From contig OZ023275.1 of the NCBI GenBank assembly GCA_964007475.1, positions 2,356,001 through 2,420,000 of the forward strand: a stretch of 64,000 nucleotides of DNA, in the 5' to 3' direction. Source of the stretch: Hybos culiciformis (lineage: Eukaryota > Arthropoda > Insecta > Diptera > Hybotidae). Every line of letters starts with the position of its first letter. Within the stretch, counting starts at the first letter, position 1. Of the stretch, positions 1-12,188 are shown in pieces. The position numbers and the translations under genes are program-made. Below the pieces are notes generated by a model that was not told where the DNA came from, did not search any database, and saw only the letters and a program-made list of their open reading frames with translations.

Positions 1-2
1 TA

Positions 3-118
3 GGACACGCGCTTACAAGAAGAAAGTTTCGCTTTGATGAGCTAATTCGTGATGAGTTAGTTAATGGAGCGTCTCAATCTTTTTGCTCTTTAACAAAAAT
101 ATCTCTAAAATGGTGAAT
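3..118 (+). CDS. possible C-terminal coding fragment, cut by window edge
   Basis: A frame open from the window edge to a TGA encodes about 38 residues, including the segment RRKFRFDELIRDELVNGASQ. The stretch is clearly less AT-rich than everything in the next 4 kb, and its peptide is charged and balanced rather than the F/I/K/N-rich translation typical of this DNA. I do not recognise the family. It could be the last exon of a gene lying to the left, a transposon fragment, or chance. No splice acceptor can be judged because the left context is missing. Confidence 0.22.
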
Positions 119-3100
119 AGTCTCGTAAGAGGATGTGGGAGTCCCAAACAGTTTTAGTCCCAAAATTTAATTAAAAACGACATTTTAGATTATTTTAAAG
201 CTTAATTAAAAAAAAAAATCATTTAGTACCGTTTCATACTTTAAAATGATATAAACATTTTTAGAATCGGTTAAAGGTAAGTGCTCATTGAAATCACTTC
301 AAAACATTAAAAAATATTTTTGATGAGATTTCGAACACTTAGTATTAATCGATTCTAAAAAGTACGAAAATTTCCGAACCGGAGCTAAAGAATGAATTTT
401 TTTTTTCTAAATGAAACTTTAAAATATTCTAAAACGACTTTTCAATCAAATTTGAAGGAGATATTAATATTAATGACAAAAAAAGAACTATTGTTTTTCG
501 CGATAATGCGGTTAAATTCTGAATAAAATATATTTGATGTTATACATTTACGATATTTAATAAACAATGTTGTACAGCTCAAAACATAAAAATCAAAGTT
601 TATTTAGTTAGGTTTTTTTTTTTTTTTTTTTTTTAAAGAAAACTAAGGTCAAAATTTTAATTAAAATTTTATTTAATATTATATTATGTATATTTCACCA
701 AAAAGGAAAATTTTTTGCATATTTTCATCTCAATTAATTTAATATTTGTAAAATAAAGCTTCAATCATCAAAAAGATTAAAAGAACAAAAAAAATGTATA
801 CAAAAAAATTAAAAAAAACTTATTTCAATTTTGATTAATGAATTCATAGATTCTGTTGTCACCCAGAAATAAGTAAATATAAAAGGCTTTAGGCGAATTA
901 AATTATGATATGCAAATTTAGAAAAAACAAAAAACGGCATGAACCTTTGATACAACATTTTCTATTTTTATCATAATCATAAAATTGTAATGATGTAAAA
1001 CAGCATCTTTGTTATAGGGATATTATAATTTTAATTGAATTTTCTTACGATAATGATGAAAACTTTAATAAACGGATTCATTGACACTTACAATGGAAGT
1101 GAAATATAATAGTTTAGTTACTAAAATTCATTTCATATAACATTTAATATAATTTATTTCTTTTAGAAAGTACTTTAATTAAAATGTTGAAATAACTGCA
1201 ATAATTGAAATTGTGATGCTTTGTCACAGTTTGAAATGGTGATAAAAAATTAAATATTTATAATAATTTGTTTATTTTTTTATGTACATATTTTTGGGGT
1301 TGGGTACGAAATTCCTTATCAACAGTTTTTTTTACCAAAATTTAATATGTAGGTACATCATTCTTTATGGACAAAAGTCACTATGGTTAAAATTCTTCTA
1401 ATAAAGTTGGTTCATAGAACATTTACCCGAATTGGAATAAAACAATGTCTAATTTTATAATCATAATACCCAATTAATAAGAGAAATACATAATATATCG
1501 AACACAGGATTAATGTTCTTATTCGGAAAGTCTCTCGTTGGTTTATGTATCATTTTATAATATCGGTTTATTGAATTTAAAATATTTTCTTACAATGCTA
1601 AAAAATAGTAAATACATTTTTTGTTTTTCATACATATACATTTGGTAGACAATAAATTACATTTGTGTGCCTACACTATTTACAACTTCACCAAAAGTGG
1701 AAAATTTTGAAAACATTTTTTTTTATAGTGACGATATAAAAATTAAGCTGACATATAAATTTTCTACAATTTTAACTCATAAAAACTAGTCTAGACATTA
1801 AAGTGAATTGAAAATTTTTATGTCGTTTATTGTGAAAAATATAAAAATAATTTTCTTTCCAATATCTCTGGTGCTAGAGTTAATACTTTATTAAATACTT
1901 ATTATTACTGCCTCTCTGTAAATAAAATTTTTATAATTAGGGGAAATTCATTTTGACATTTTGACGCATAATACAAGATAGTCGTACATTATTCTCTAGA
2001 CTCTAGAGAGTTTATGCAATAAAATTTCGTTTTATTGATGTCGCCTGTTTTAGTGGCATTATACATTATGGAAATGTTATATATTATATATCATCTCTAT
2101 AGTAATGGATTTCGTTCAATAGAACAACTGGACGGATGATTTGAAAATTAAAATTAAATATATAAGAGCCGTTTTTTTAATTTTATTATCAGGTATAATA
2201 GTATACGTTATATAAGAATTTTAATATAGGATAAATTATATCAACTACTACACCATAATAAAATATATATTAATAATAATAAGTAAATGTAGAAATATAT
2301 AAAAAAAAAAATTATGGAAACAAAACAAAAAAAATACAAGGAAATTAACCATTTATCACAATAAATGTCTCGGTCAAGCATTGTTATTGAATATACTTTC
2401 ATTATTATAGTAGTCATTTTGTCACCATTTATACTGAACATTAATGTCCTTTTGAATAAAATACACCATTCATTGAAGAAATCTTCAAGTAGTGTACTTT
2501 ATTTTATTATTTTTTTTAAGAATATTTCTCTCAAAATTCTTAACAATGAAAACCAAGAATGAGAAAAAAAAAAGTTTTTTTTTTTTCTGTAGTTAGTTAC
2601 ACTACAAGATATTCTATTAATATTGCTCCATTGAATTTGTAATTCTTCTTCTTCTGCGTTCATGAATTGAGAAAATCGATTATAATTATTGTTTGTCGAA
2701 AAAGTTCATATTATAATTTTGTGAAAAAAAAACATTGTAAGACATGAACTATACAACTTCTAACATCAGAAATAGAAATAATAGTGCAGTGTCATTAATG
2801 AAAAATGAATCTATGATTTATGCCCAATTCTTATCACCTTGTCAGATAGAAGAAGGATAGAAAGTATCAAACACAAAGTAATTGTATTTTTTTTTAACTT
2901 TAATTTTTATTTTGATTACATTGGTGACAAGAAATTTAATTAAAATAATTCTATATTTACAGAGAAGAAAAAATTAAGGTATATGTAATGACAATGTACC
3001 AGATCTCATAAAACATAAAAAAATTTTAACAATAAATAAATTATTTTGATTCATTTGTTGAAGTGTTGATAAAGAGAGAAATGAAAAGAAATGAATTCAA

Positions 3101-4959
3101 ATAATATTCAATTTCAATTTTTATTAATATATATTTAATTTTTTATTAAAAAAAAAATAATAAATTATAATTTTATTAAAATTATTTTCATATTTTTGTT
3201 TGTTGTTTATTTTTTCAATTATTTTAATTGCTTTTAGAATTTCAGCAGAAAAAGAGAAAATAAATTCTTATTATTTTATTTTTTACAATATTATCGCTTT
3301 AATAAATTCTCAAAATTAAGTATGCAATTAAATTTAATTTGTTCATAATTTTTTTTTTTTAATTTAAGGGAATTCGTTTGTTTTTAACTACCCACTACTT
3401 AATCAAAGACAAAAAAAAAATTGTAAAGATATCCTGTCATCGCTGATGATGCTGTACAACATACATGATCAGATGATATACTAAAAACAATTAGAACATA
3501 ACTTCATCTTGGTTTTTCCATGAAGCAATAACGAAAAAATAAAAGTCCACAACAGTTTTAAAGATTTTTAATTTCGATCGAAATTTAATTAATTTAGAAG
3601 TTTTACAATGACTAAATCTTTTCAGTCGGCAAAGAGAAAGTCGGCAAAATGCCAAAAAACCCAGAAGAAGCTCCTTCTTCAAAATTAGTTAATCAACTAT
3701 TTTTAAAGGGTCGAAAAGAGTACAAATTTCATACCATCAAGCCAATATAGAAGTATAGAGTTGGTTATCTACGATATCGGTGCTGTGTCGTATTTTATAG
3801 AACTATTGTTAATCTTAAAATTACAAAGATAATTTTGAAACAACTAATAATCTTATATGTTAATGTAAATTATAAAAATAATGCTCAATTCGATTAATGG
3901 AATATAACATTATCAATTTCTTTAATTTTATTTTTAAGAGTTAAAAAAACTTTAATCCCTTACATATATGAAAGCATTTTGTATATAAAGGTACAACAAA
4001 CACTATTAAACTTATATTACCCACAACTCAACTTACGTGAAGTAAGTAAAAATAAACATTAATATCAACTTTTGCTATACATTTTAATTTTACAATTTAC
4101 AAAAAAAAAAAACAAATAATTGACAGAAACTTCTTTGGGAATAAGATAATTTTGGTTTGTTAAAAATAAAAAAGTGATAAATCAAAGTTTTTTCTTTTTT
4201 TCATTTTATTTTATTTCAATGATTGAAAAGTATATTTCTGTTAAATAATTTATTAGTACCCAAAATAAATTAAAAAAAAAAAAAAGTTGAAATTTTATTA
4301 CACTCCCATGAAAAAAAAAAAAAAGAAAAAACATTCTATTAAAATATTTTATTATATACTTTCGTTGTAACATTTTATTATACCTTATTGTAAAAGTTTG
4401 AAAAATTAATGTTTCCATGTCCTATTACCAAAAAAAAAAACTTAACTCATCAATATTTAATAAGGGTAAAGGTCATGAAAAATCAATAATCAGAAAAAAA
4501 AAATATATTTAACATGCAGAAAAGGTTATTCATGTTTGCCACAGAAAATAAAATTACACACAAATTATCCTCTCAATAATCACTCATGAATTAAATAACT
4601 GATTCGGTTCTATAAAGTAAAAAAAAAGTAAAGCAATTAATTTTTAATTGTTATTTGGTATTAAGTCTGCATACTTAAAAATTTAACGTAATTTAGTGGT
4701 TGAAAAAAATTTTTTTTTTTTTTGGTTTTGAATTTTATAGTTGCAAATTTATATCGACAATCGGCAGAACCCTACACACATATTGTATATAAGTTACGGG
4801 ATTACGGGTTTTTAAACTCACTCACATTCACCGGAATTCGCACATTCGCCGTAACATATATAATATATTGGATTGTAAGCTGCATCTACTTAAATCATTT
4901 CTAAAGGTATCATTAGACTATTTGACAAAATGTCAAAAATTTGCTTGTTGCTATGAACT
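119..4959. other. AT-rich intergenic DNA, no gene seen
   Basis: Very AT-rich sequence with poly-A/poly-T tracts (for example near 615-635 and 4265-4285) and short AT-driven open frames only. A small direct repeat of GTCGGCAAA occurs near 3624-3648. I see no domain, splice-flanked exon or RNA gene. Confidence 0.7.
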
Positions 4960-5190
4960 TATATAAAAGGACGAGTAAATTATTGTTGAAAATTTTTCAT
5001 TTTGCTATTTGCCTATTTCGATTGTCAAAAAAAAAAAAAAATTAAAAAAAAATTTTTTCAGTTATGAATTTTTTCCTTTTTTTTTTCTTTTTTTGACAAC
5101 GAAATAGACAAATGCGGTACTTTAAAAAAAAAATGAAAAAACTTCATTGATTTTCATAGTAAAAAACATAATTTACTCTTCTTTATATAT
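4960..5190. repeat. foldback / MITE-like inverted repeat
   Basis: The left arm begins TATAAAAGGACGAGTAAATT and the right arm ends with the near reverse complement AATTTACTCTTCTTTATATA. Closer to the centre, CTATTTCGATTGTCAAAAAA (from about 5012) pairs with TTTTTTGACAACGAAATAG (about 5090-5107). The arms are imperfect but co-linear across roughly 90 bp. Both outer edges lie in TATA sequence, so a TA duplication as made by Tc1/mariner-type elements is possible but cannot be told from background. No ORF inside. Confidence 0.5.
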
Positions 5191-5639
5191 ACTATATAGT
5201 ATGTTCGTTGGGTTGTTGCAACAATTTGGCTAAAATTCGTTATACATATATATATATTTACATATTAACTATTTGGTATATGATTTTATTTGATCACTGA
5301 TTGCCAAATATATTTGTTGATTGATCATTGAACTAATTCAACAGTGAACTAATTCAACTGATGGATAGAAACGCCTCTGGCAACAAACATTTGAAGTGTC
5401 CTGACAGGTCTCCGGATATACTATTTGGCGCTTTGGTAACATAATTGCTTCAAAGAGATTTTAATAAACTTTAATTATTTATTGCGAAATTTCATAGATA
5501 TTATATATTAATTTATAAATCCTATTATTAAAAAAATCAATTTACTAAAAAAATTATTGAACGAAATCATATTTGCCGGAGCTAGAAATTGTATTTAAGA
5601 ATTTTTTGTCATTTTTTATTATGCAGTAAAAATCTTTAC
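5191..5639. other. intergenic, possibly body of a decayed hAT element
   Basis: Includes a small palindrome GTTGTTGCAACAA near 5212 and a less AT-rich stretch at 5360-5430. I find no readable protein. It may be the untranslatable remainder of the hAT copy to its right. Confidence 0.4.
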
Positions 5640-5762
5640 ACGAGATATTCTACTGCCATTATTCCTCTTACAGTTTCAGGAGTAAGTTTATTTCTCTCTT
5701 TGGTCCACTAAGCTTCTATCATAGAAAATACTCGCTCAACGTTTGCGTTTTGCCCAGGAATC
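5640..5762 (-). pseudogene. hAT transposase C-terminal remnant
   Basis: Read on the minus strand, one frame gives NANVERVFSMIEA, a stop, then WTKERNKLTPETVRGIMAVE. This matches the hAT dimerisation-domain pattern (N-A-x-V-E-R-x-F-S, a short gap, then a W-T/R-N-x-L segment), which lies at the C terminus of hAT transposases. The TAG stop (plus-strand positions 5708-5710) interrupts the domain, and no further transposase frame is readable upstream, so it is dead. At 5935-6020 the motif AGAGACCAT recurs several times and is followed by GGCAACCCTA at about 6020-6029. That arrangement resembles hAT subterminal repeats plus an end (reverse complement TAGGGTTGCC). The other end is not clear. Confidence 0.7.
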
Positions 5763-5929
5763 GCAAAAAAAATTAGCAATTTTTATAAATACAGAACTAG
5801 AACATTGTTTGAAGAATTGAAGCGATTTTTAGCTAGATGGTAGCTTTTTCAAATTTTGTCATTAGTTTCTAATAAAAAAACTAACAATTTGTCGAAAACA
5901 ATTAAAATATCTTGAAAACAATTTTAGTC

Positions 5930-6030
5930 TAAAAAAAGAGACTTAAAGAGACCATTTTAAAAACAAAAAAGAGTGAAGCTAAAAAAGAGACCATGTTCTC
6001 TTTTGAAGAGACCATTTGGCAACCCTACCA
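5930..6030. mobile_element. probable hAT end with subterminal AGAGACC repeats
   Basis: Three to four copies of AGAGACCAT(T) or a close variant lie in about 80 bp and end at TTTGGCAACCCTA. TAGGGTTGCCAAA is a plausible hAT-type terminus. A partner terminus and target duplication were not identified, so the element boundaries are open. Confidence 0.4.
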
Positions 6031-6040
6031 GATGTACTTC

Positions 6041-9000
6041 TTTAGGAAGTACTGTACTACATTTTGGACCAAAAATATTATATTTTAATATTATATTTTA
6101 AAGTTTTTGAAATTTTAGCAAAAATATCTAAAAAAAGTTATGATTCATGACAATATTTTCACGGTTTGTAGTAATTAACCCTTCAAGTAAAAAAAATCTG
6201 ACAAAGTAGTTATGTAGTCATGTCAATATTTTTCTGGTTGGAATGTATATGTGAGCTTAATAATATGAAATCTAAAAAGTCAATGAATATATTAAATATA
6301 TGTTTTTGTTAAATAAATTGAAATTTATTTTGAACATAAAAGGACTATAATTCATTATTCATATTTTATGTATATTTTATTAAAAATAAATTTATATTTC
6401 GTTCTTTTACATTATTATTATTAAACTAAAATGAAGAATATATTTATGTTTGTTAATAGAAACTTTTGTTTTTCGTAATTAATCTTAAGGTAGGCGGGGA
6501 GGTGTTTGATGATTGATTTGTCAGTTAATTCCTTCATCGGAATTTTTTTTTTTTTTTCATTTCTCAAAAAAATAAATCTGGCAAGCCTAACTATCATAAT
6601 TTCAGTCGATACCTAGGCGATAAGATATGTGGAAATATAGAATTTTGTTGTGCTATACAGCAATTTTGTGTTAGAGAACATTAATTTATTTTAGGGGTGT
6701 AGTGGGACGTGGGAACATATGCACAAATGCACATGAAAAGGGTGGTAAATTAAAAAAGTCGAGGAACCTATCTTCCTTTCTTTTAATGTTAAATAGCCAA
6801 CGAGATGCTAAAATGTTTATATTTTTAATTCGTTCGTCTATTATTGTAAAAACATTTCATTGGTTCAGCAATAATAAACATAATCATCTAGAATTTTAGA
6901 TGAGAAAGCTTTTTAAGATTTCTTTGTATGTAGTTGATTTCTTTCATTTTGATTACTTGAACTAGCTTTCAATCTCAGGAATTGATAAAATATCTATGTC
7001 ATCGGCTGTGTCATTTATATTTTCAAATCATTCATTAATTATTGTAACATAATTATCATTTGATAATTCATACAAATCGTAATTGAAAGAAAGCTCGAAC
7101 TTGACTTCAAAAAATTACTTCACCGGTAATTGGATTTAACAACTATTTTCAGATCCTACATAATCCGAATTCTTGCACATAATAGGTGTCTTTTTTTTTT
7201 TCAGTTTGTTTTTATATAGACATTTATCTTCTGAAATAGTAATTTGAATAAGACTTCAAAAATTTTTAAAAATGTAAAATAATATCAATTTTGTATGAAA
7301 ATAATTTGCACCATTCCCTGGTCATATAACTCTGTTGTCCAGACTCGGTGAATGACATAAAATGAAAACGTATAGACCGTTTTCTCATTTTTGATGGAAA
7401 ACAGGCTTAAAATTCAACAAAACTTCATGTTAAGAACATATCGGAAAAATATTGAAATATAAGCAAATTTAACTAAATTTTATTTATTATATAATTATAA
7501 TTCATTTATTTAATTTAAAATAAAAATTATGTATTAACTTTAATTATTAATGAAATATAATCAAGTCCTTCATATTAGAAAATTACATTTGGAATAATTT
7601 GAATAATAATTTCTGTAAATACAGAGTGTCATATGAGTGCTATGTGCGTTGCCATTTGTCGTTGAATTTACAACAAAAAGTGGTCTAATTGAAAATTTTT
7701 CGTCATGATTTACATAGATATACGCCTTTACTAAAATCGCTAAAGCGGTAGACAAAAATACACCTTTTCTTAAAATATGATAAGTCTTATATGCGAACAC
7801 ATTTCTGTTAATTTATGATACCAACTCCACTAGAAATGTAAAACTTACCACAACTCTACAACGAAATGCGAACTCTACTACAAATAATGTTACTGATTTG
7901 CTAATGCTAATGTTAATAATGTTAATATAGTGTAATTTTTTAGAAAACTGAAAATTCCGAATTATTAAAAAAAAATTCGAGGCATCGAAAAATATATTTG
8001 AATTATTTTTTATTAATATTAATGTTTTTTTTATTTAAATCTTTGAAATCCGGTCTTTTTTGTTATTTTTTTGTTATTTCATATTTGTGTTAATTATTAT
8101 TTACAATTTGTTTTTAAAATAGATGTTTTTGTTTTGAAATTTAATTCCTCATTTATTATTTTTAACTTTTGTAAAAGACTGTTTTATTTATCATATATGT
8201 ACCTACATATGTGAATATATTTTATTTAAATTATTTTCAGGTAATTGTAAGTAACCGTGATGTGTAGAAATGTGAAAAAAAATAAATTTTCTTAATTTTT
8301 TAATTTTTTTTTCACAATATTCTGTTTACCGCTTTTTGGAAAAAAAAATCTGGCAACCCTATCTATTTAGCAATTTTGCATTAACATTGAAGATTTATTC
8401 ACTTATTTTTCTATCTTAATTAAGCTTGCTAAGCCTGCACCTTAGCTAAAACATTGCTAATATTACGGTATCTCCCTCAACACCTTTATCAGGATTTAGG
8501 ACTACCAGGATTCGATTTTTATTTGATTTAATAATTCATTTAATGTTACCATATTTAAAAATATAATTAATATCATGTTGTGCTTCTTATTTTGATTGTT
8601 AGAAAAAAAAAATTGTGATAATTACAGTCAACTAATAAAAAATAAGTAAATAAAAAAATTTTAAGTTACACGATGTTATTACTGAAATATGTACTGAAAA
8701 GTAAAATATATAGCTTAGTATATTTTGCGAAAGGAAATAATTATTTTATGTTAGAAAATTTGTTGTCATGAATAAATAACATTTTTTTTTATTTTTTTTT
8801 TATTTATAAGTTTTTACTCTCTAACTTCCAAACATAAGTGCCAATTTCAGGTTTTTTTTTTTAAACAATTTTTCAAGCTATAAAAATCTATTTTTAGACC
8901 ACAGATCGAATCCGTGAATTAAATTGGAGGCTAAGGGCGTACAATTTTCAATCAAAATCTGTTTTCAGACCTCCCGATTCCCTAACACAATAGGGAGCTA

Positions 9001-9719
9001 AACAGTTTTTTTTAGGTTCATCCAATCGACCTTGACTTCTTCAAACCCTGCACGAATTCTTGGAGAAAAGGAGGGGTTCAACATTTCGTTTCTTTCATCC
9101 ACTAATACTAACCTTAATTTGAGATTATAAAATCCAATCAGTCATAATATTTTTTTTATTTTCTGTACATACATAGGAATACGGTGAATGTGAACTTGTA
9201 ATTAAATGTTTACTGACTTTTTCCAAACCAATTATGTATTAAGTATGCATATATAATTTTACTCAAAATTTAAAATTTCACTAATTTTATTTTGTCGGTT
9301 ATGTAGTTTAAAAAAATTTTGTTACTGACGACGGGGTTGCTGTTAATGGAATATTGTATTTCCACCGGAAATAAAGATCTGTTGAAAATGTCAGCTACAT
9401 TAGTTCGCTGAATTTGGATCAAATATCTGTTGCAAGATTTGATGATAAACTTATAAAAAAGGACAGAAATTGTGTTTTAAATAATATTTGGTAAAAAGAT
9501 TTATTTATAATATTCTTATTTTATTTATTTATAATATTCTTATTTTATGAGTGAGAAATAACTTAATAATCCTTAAAAAAAAGTGTTAGTGATATATTTA
9601 TTTTATTAAATAACTTATTGATTTTTTTGAGCTCTTCTATTCTGAAAATAAATTACAAAACTTTAGTCTTTATATGGAAATTCATTAGAGCACAGCTTAA
9701 GTAGAATTATATTAAAATA
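6041..9719. other. intergenic DNA upstream of the IR gene
   Basis: AT-rich with no convincing gene. Two isolated hAT-like termini, TCTGGCAAGCCTA (6577-6589) and TCTGGCAACCCTA (8349-8361), match the end described near 6020. A less AT-rich, unrecognised stretch lies at about 8895-9080. A 24-bp tandem duplication containing ATAATATTCTTATTTTAT sits at about 9501-9548. The IR start is preceded by an in-frame TAG at 9702-9704, and no clear core promoter is recognisable in this AT background. Confidence 0.55.
9501..9548. repeat. 24-bp tandem duplication
   Basis: The segment TTATTTATAATATTCTTATT occurs twice in direct orientation with a 24-bp period, about 170 bp upstream of the IR start. It looks like a local slippage or duplication event and shows no sign of function. 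Confidence 0.75.
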
Positions 9720-11489
9720 ATGTATCATACATATTTTTTATTAATATTTTTATGGTTTTTTTTTGGCACTGTTGAAATGAATTTTTTTACCAAAAAAATT
9801 TTAAATTTTGTTCAACAACAACAAAATAAAGAAAATATATCTCAAATATTTATTTTTCATTCAAAAAATTATTCAAATAGAAGAGATGAAATTACATTTA
9901 TGATAGATAAATTTAGTAATAAACTGTCGTTGCAAATTCTTTTAGTATGTACTGATTTTAAATTAAAATCTAGATTTTCAATGCGTTTTTCAAAATATTC
10001 TTTAAATATTGTTATAATGAATAATTTTGATTATGATATTATAAAAACAATGAATAACGTTTTGCTTGGAATAAGAAATATGAAAACTTTAATTATAATC
10101 GAAAATAAAACAGATTTAACAGAAAATTTTAAATATTTATGGTCTTACAAATATGTTAATGCAATAATATTGTTTGAAAACATTTTATATGATTATAATG
10201 GTTATTCAACATCATCAACATATCATGCAATTAATGAAGAAAATTATGAAGAAATATTTCCCGATAAATGTAATAATATGTTGGGACATATAGTTCTAAC
10301 ATCATATGTTAATATTCCTCCAATATTATTTTTTGCATTAAACGAGAAAAGGGAAAAAATACTGATGGGCTGGAGTTATAAATTAGTATATAATTTTTTT
10401 AACCAATTAAATGCTTCACTATTAGATGTAACACCAGACATTATGGGTTACATAAGCTTACCTGAGGCTATTGAAATAGTTAATAATCACACTATTGAAA
10501 TGTATCCAATGCCATTGAGTATAATCGATGTCAATCATAATATGACATTATCATATCCAACACATTATTCAGCATTATCAATAATGGTACCAACCAGCCG
10601 TGAAATAGAAAAATATAAATTTTTAATAACACCATTATCATTAGAAGTACAAATTTATATTATTCTATCGATGTTGAGAAGTTCTTTAGTAGAAATGTTA
10701 TTATCAAGAATTGTATTTAATAATCCAATTGATTTTGATACTTCACTGTTAATAGCATTCACTGAAGTTTTAAGCTTGTCAATACCATTTGATTTAGATA
10801 GTCAGAAAAAATATTTTTTAGTATTTTTAATTCGTTTAATGGAATTTTGGTCATCAATGATAATAGTTTCAATTTATAGTTCTTTATTATCATCATATTT
10901 TATTACAAATTTGTATGACAAACCAATTGAAGATTTCGATGATTTAAGACAACAAAATATTAAAATAATGACAGATTCAACACTAATAAAAGCAAATCCA
11001 TTTAGTGATTTAATACAAAATAATTTAGATTTATTTATAAATGCTACTGGTAATGTTTTTCAAGCACATAGGATTGCTTTAGATCCTCGGTATGCATATT
11101 CAACGAGAGATGACAGTAGTTATATTTTTCTGCAGCAACAATATTTAATGAAAAGACCAAGAATGAAATTTAGTAATTTTGTTATTCATACATTTTTAAT
11201 AACATATTTCATGCAATGGGATAGTCCGTATGTATATAAATTCGATAGATTTGTTCTTTTAATGAAGGAAGCTGGTATTATAGAGCATTGGAAACAGGAA
11301 GATTTTATTGATGCGATTAAATATAAAATTTTAAAAATATTACATGATGACGACAGAGATCTAACTTTAGGATTAGAATATTTATGGTTAGGATGGATTT
11401 TATTGGGATTTGGTGAAGGTGTTGCATTTATCAGTTTCTGTATTGAATTTTATGCTAAAAAAATATTAGCCCATAATCATGAAAATTAA
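9720..11489 (+). CDS. divergent ionotropic receptor (IR), intronless
   Basis: Intact 589-codon ORF. The start is fixed by an in-frame TAG at 9702-9704 and by an immediate hydrophobic signal-peptide-like segment (residues 1-17). Residues about 190-300 resemble the S1 ligand-binding half (GHIVLTSYVNIPPILFF, then GWSYKLVYNF). Next come a first membrane segment around 303-330, a pore-loop-like stretch 341-357, a long membrane segment 366-396 and the S2 half (FDDLRQQNIKIMTDSTL at about 406-422; EAGIIEHWKQ at about 517-526). A last membrane helix spans about 553-577, with a short cytoplasmic tail. The order matches ionotropic-glutamate-receptor-derived IRs, ligand-gated cation channels of insect sensory neurons. 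The conserved SYTANLAAF-like M3 motif is degenerate (IYSSLLSSYF) and the N-terminal domain is short, as expected of the species-specific divergent IRs, many of which are single-exon and gustatory. The ligand cannot be inferred. The nearest AATAAA is at 11754-11759. The flanks hold no other gene. Confidence 0.88.
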   Translation: MYHTYFLLIFLWFFFGTVEMNFFTKKILNFVQQQQNKENISQIFIFHSKNYSNRRDEITFMIDKFSNKLSLQILLVCTDFKLKSRFSMRFSKYSLNIVIMNNFDYDIIKTMNNVLLGIRNMKTLIIIENKTDLTENFKYLWSYKYVNAIILFENILYDYNGYSTSSTYHAINEENYEEIFPDKCNNMLGHIVLTSYVNIPPILFFALNEKREKILMGWSYKLVYNFFNQLNASLLDVTPDIMGYISLPEAIEIVNNHTIEMYPMPLSIIDVNHNMTLSYPTHYSALSIMVPTSREIEKYKFLITPLSLEVQIYIILSMLRSSLVEMLLSRIVFNNPIDFDTSLLIAFTEVLSLSIPFDLDSQKKYFLVFLIRLMEFWSSMIIVSIYSSLLSSYFITNLYDKPIEDFDDLRQQNIKIMTDSTLIKANPFSDLIQNNLDLFINATGNVFQAHRIALDPRYAYSTRDDSSYIFLQQQYLMKRPRMKFSNFVIHTFLITYFMQWDSPYVYKFDRFVLLMKEAGIIEHWKQEDFIDAIKYKILKILHDDDRDLTLGLEYLWLGWILLGFGEGVAFISFCIEFYAKKILAHNHEN

Positions 11490-11875
11490 ATTTAATTTTT
11501 GCCAGTCACATGAGTACACAGACAAAAAAATTCTCCCACAAAAATTTGATTAGTGTTTATTGAAATGAAACAATGAAAATTTAGTTTTTGTAAATAACGC
11601 AAAAATTATGATTTTTTAGTTCACGTTCAAGAATTCATCATGTTCGAAACAAACTGTTTCAACATTATGTAGAAGATAATGAGAATTTCTATTTTATGTA
11701 TTACTAGTCGATCTCGGTGCGAAAGTTGTTTGGCTCCAGGCTAATTAATGAATAATAAAAAAAAATTTTGCATTTGGCTTCAAAATCTTTAAAAATGGTG
11801 CACAAAACTCGAAACATTTGTCCAACATCAAACATCAACCAACTGTCATAATAGATGGCTTAAAAGTTTCTTGGT
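11490..11875. other. IR 3' flank
   Basis: AT-rich 3' flank of the receptor gene with a possible polyadenylation signal AATAAA at 11754-11759. Nothing else recognised. Confidence 0.5.
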
Positions 11876-12188
11876 TAGGGTTAGACCGCATGCAGCCTTT
11901 TCGAGGATAAAGGGGGCCTTATGCTCCGATTGAAAAAAAAAATAAAATACGGCTTTCTTGGCATTAAACTTCATTAAAAATAAACAATATACTTCTTATT
12001 TATCTTTTTTTCACAAAATACTTTTTATTGTGCTTGTATTTCTTTATTATACATATTGAAATAAAAAGTATAGCTAAGAATCTAATCATACCTACTTATA
12101 TTCAGCATCAAAACTACTATGTACGGCCTTTTTGAGAAATGGGCATAGTCAATGCGGCCTTTAAACCTAAAAAGGTTCCCCACCCCTG
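11876..12188. mobile_element. non-autonomous hAT-type MITE, about 313 bp
   Basis: The right end reads AAAAGGTTCCCCACCCCTG, a typical hAT-style terminus (reverse complement CAGGGGTGGGGAACC). The left end TAGGGTTAGACCGCATGCAG is a decayed counterpart. The body, including GGCATTAAACTTCATTAAA, CTTATATTCAGCATCAAAAC and AAATGGGCATAGTCAATGCG, is closely similar along its whole length to the two outer parts of the element at 54156-55542. No clear 8-bp target duplication is left, so this copy is older or was inserted into sequence that has since changed. No ORF. Confidence 0.75.

Noticed and set aside
4722..4904. 60-codon plus-strand frame in a slightly less AT-rich stretch
   Set aside because: No domain, no acceptable start context and no splice sites.
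6702..6899. 65-codon frame starting MGRGNICTNAHEKGGK
   Set aside because: The N-terminal part looks protein-like, but the rest is AT-driven and no family is recognisable.
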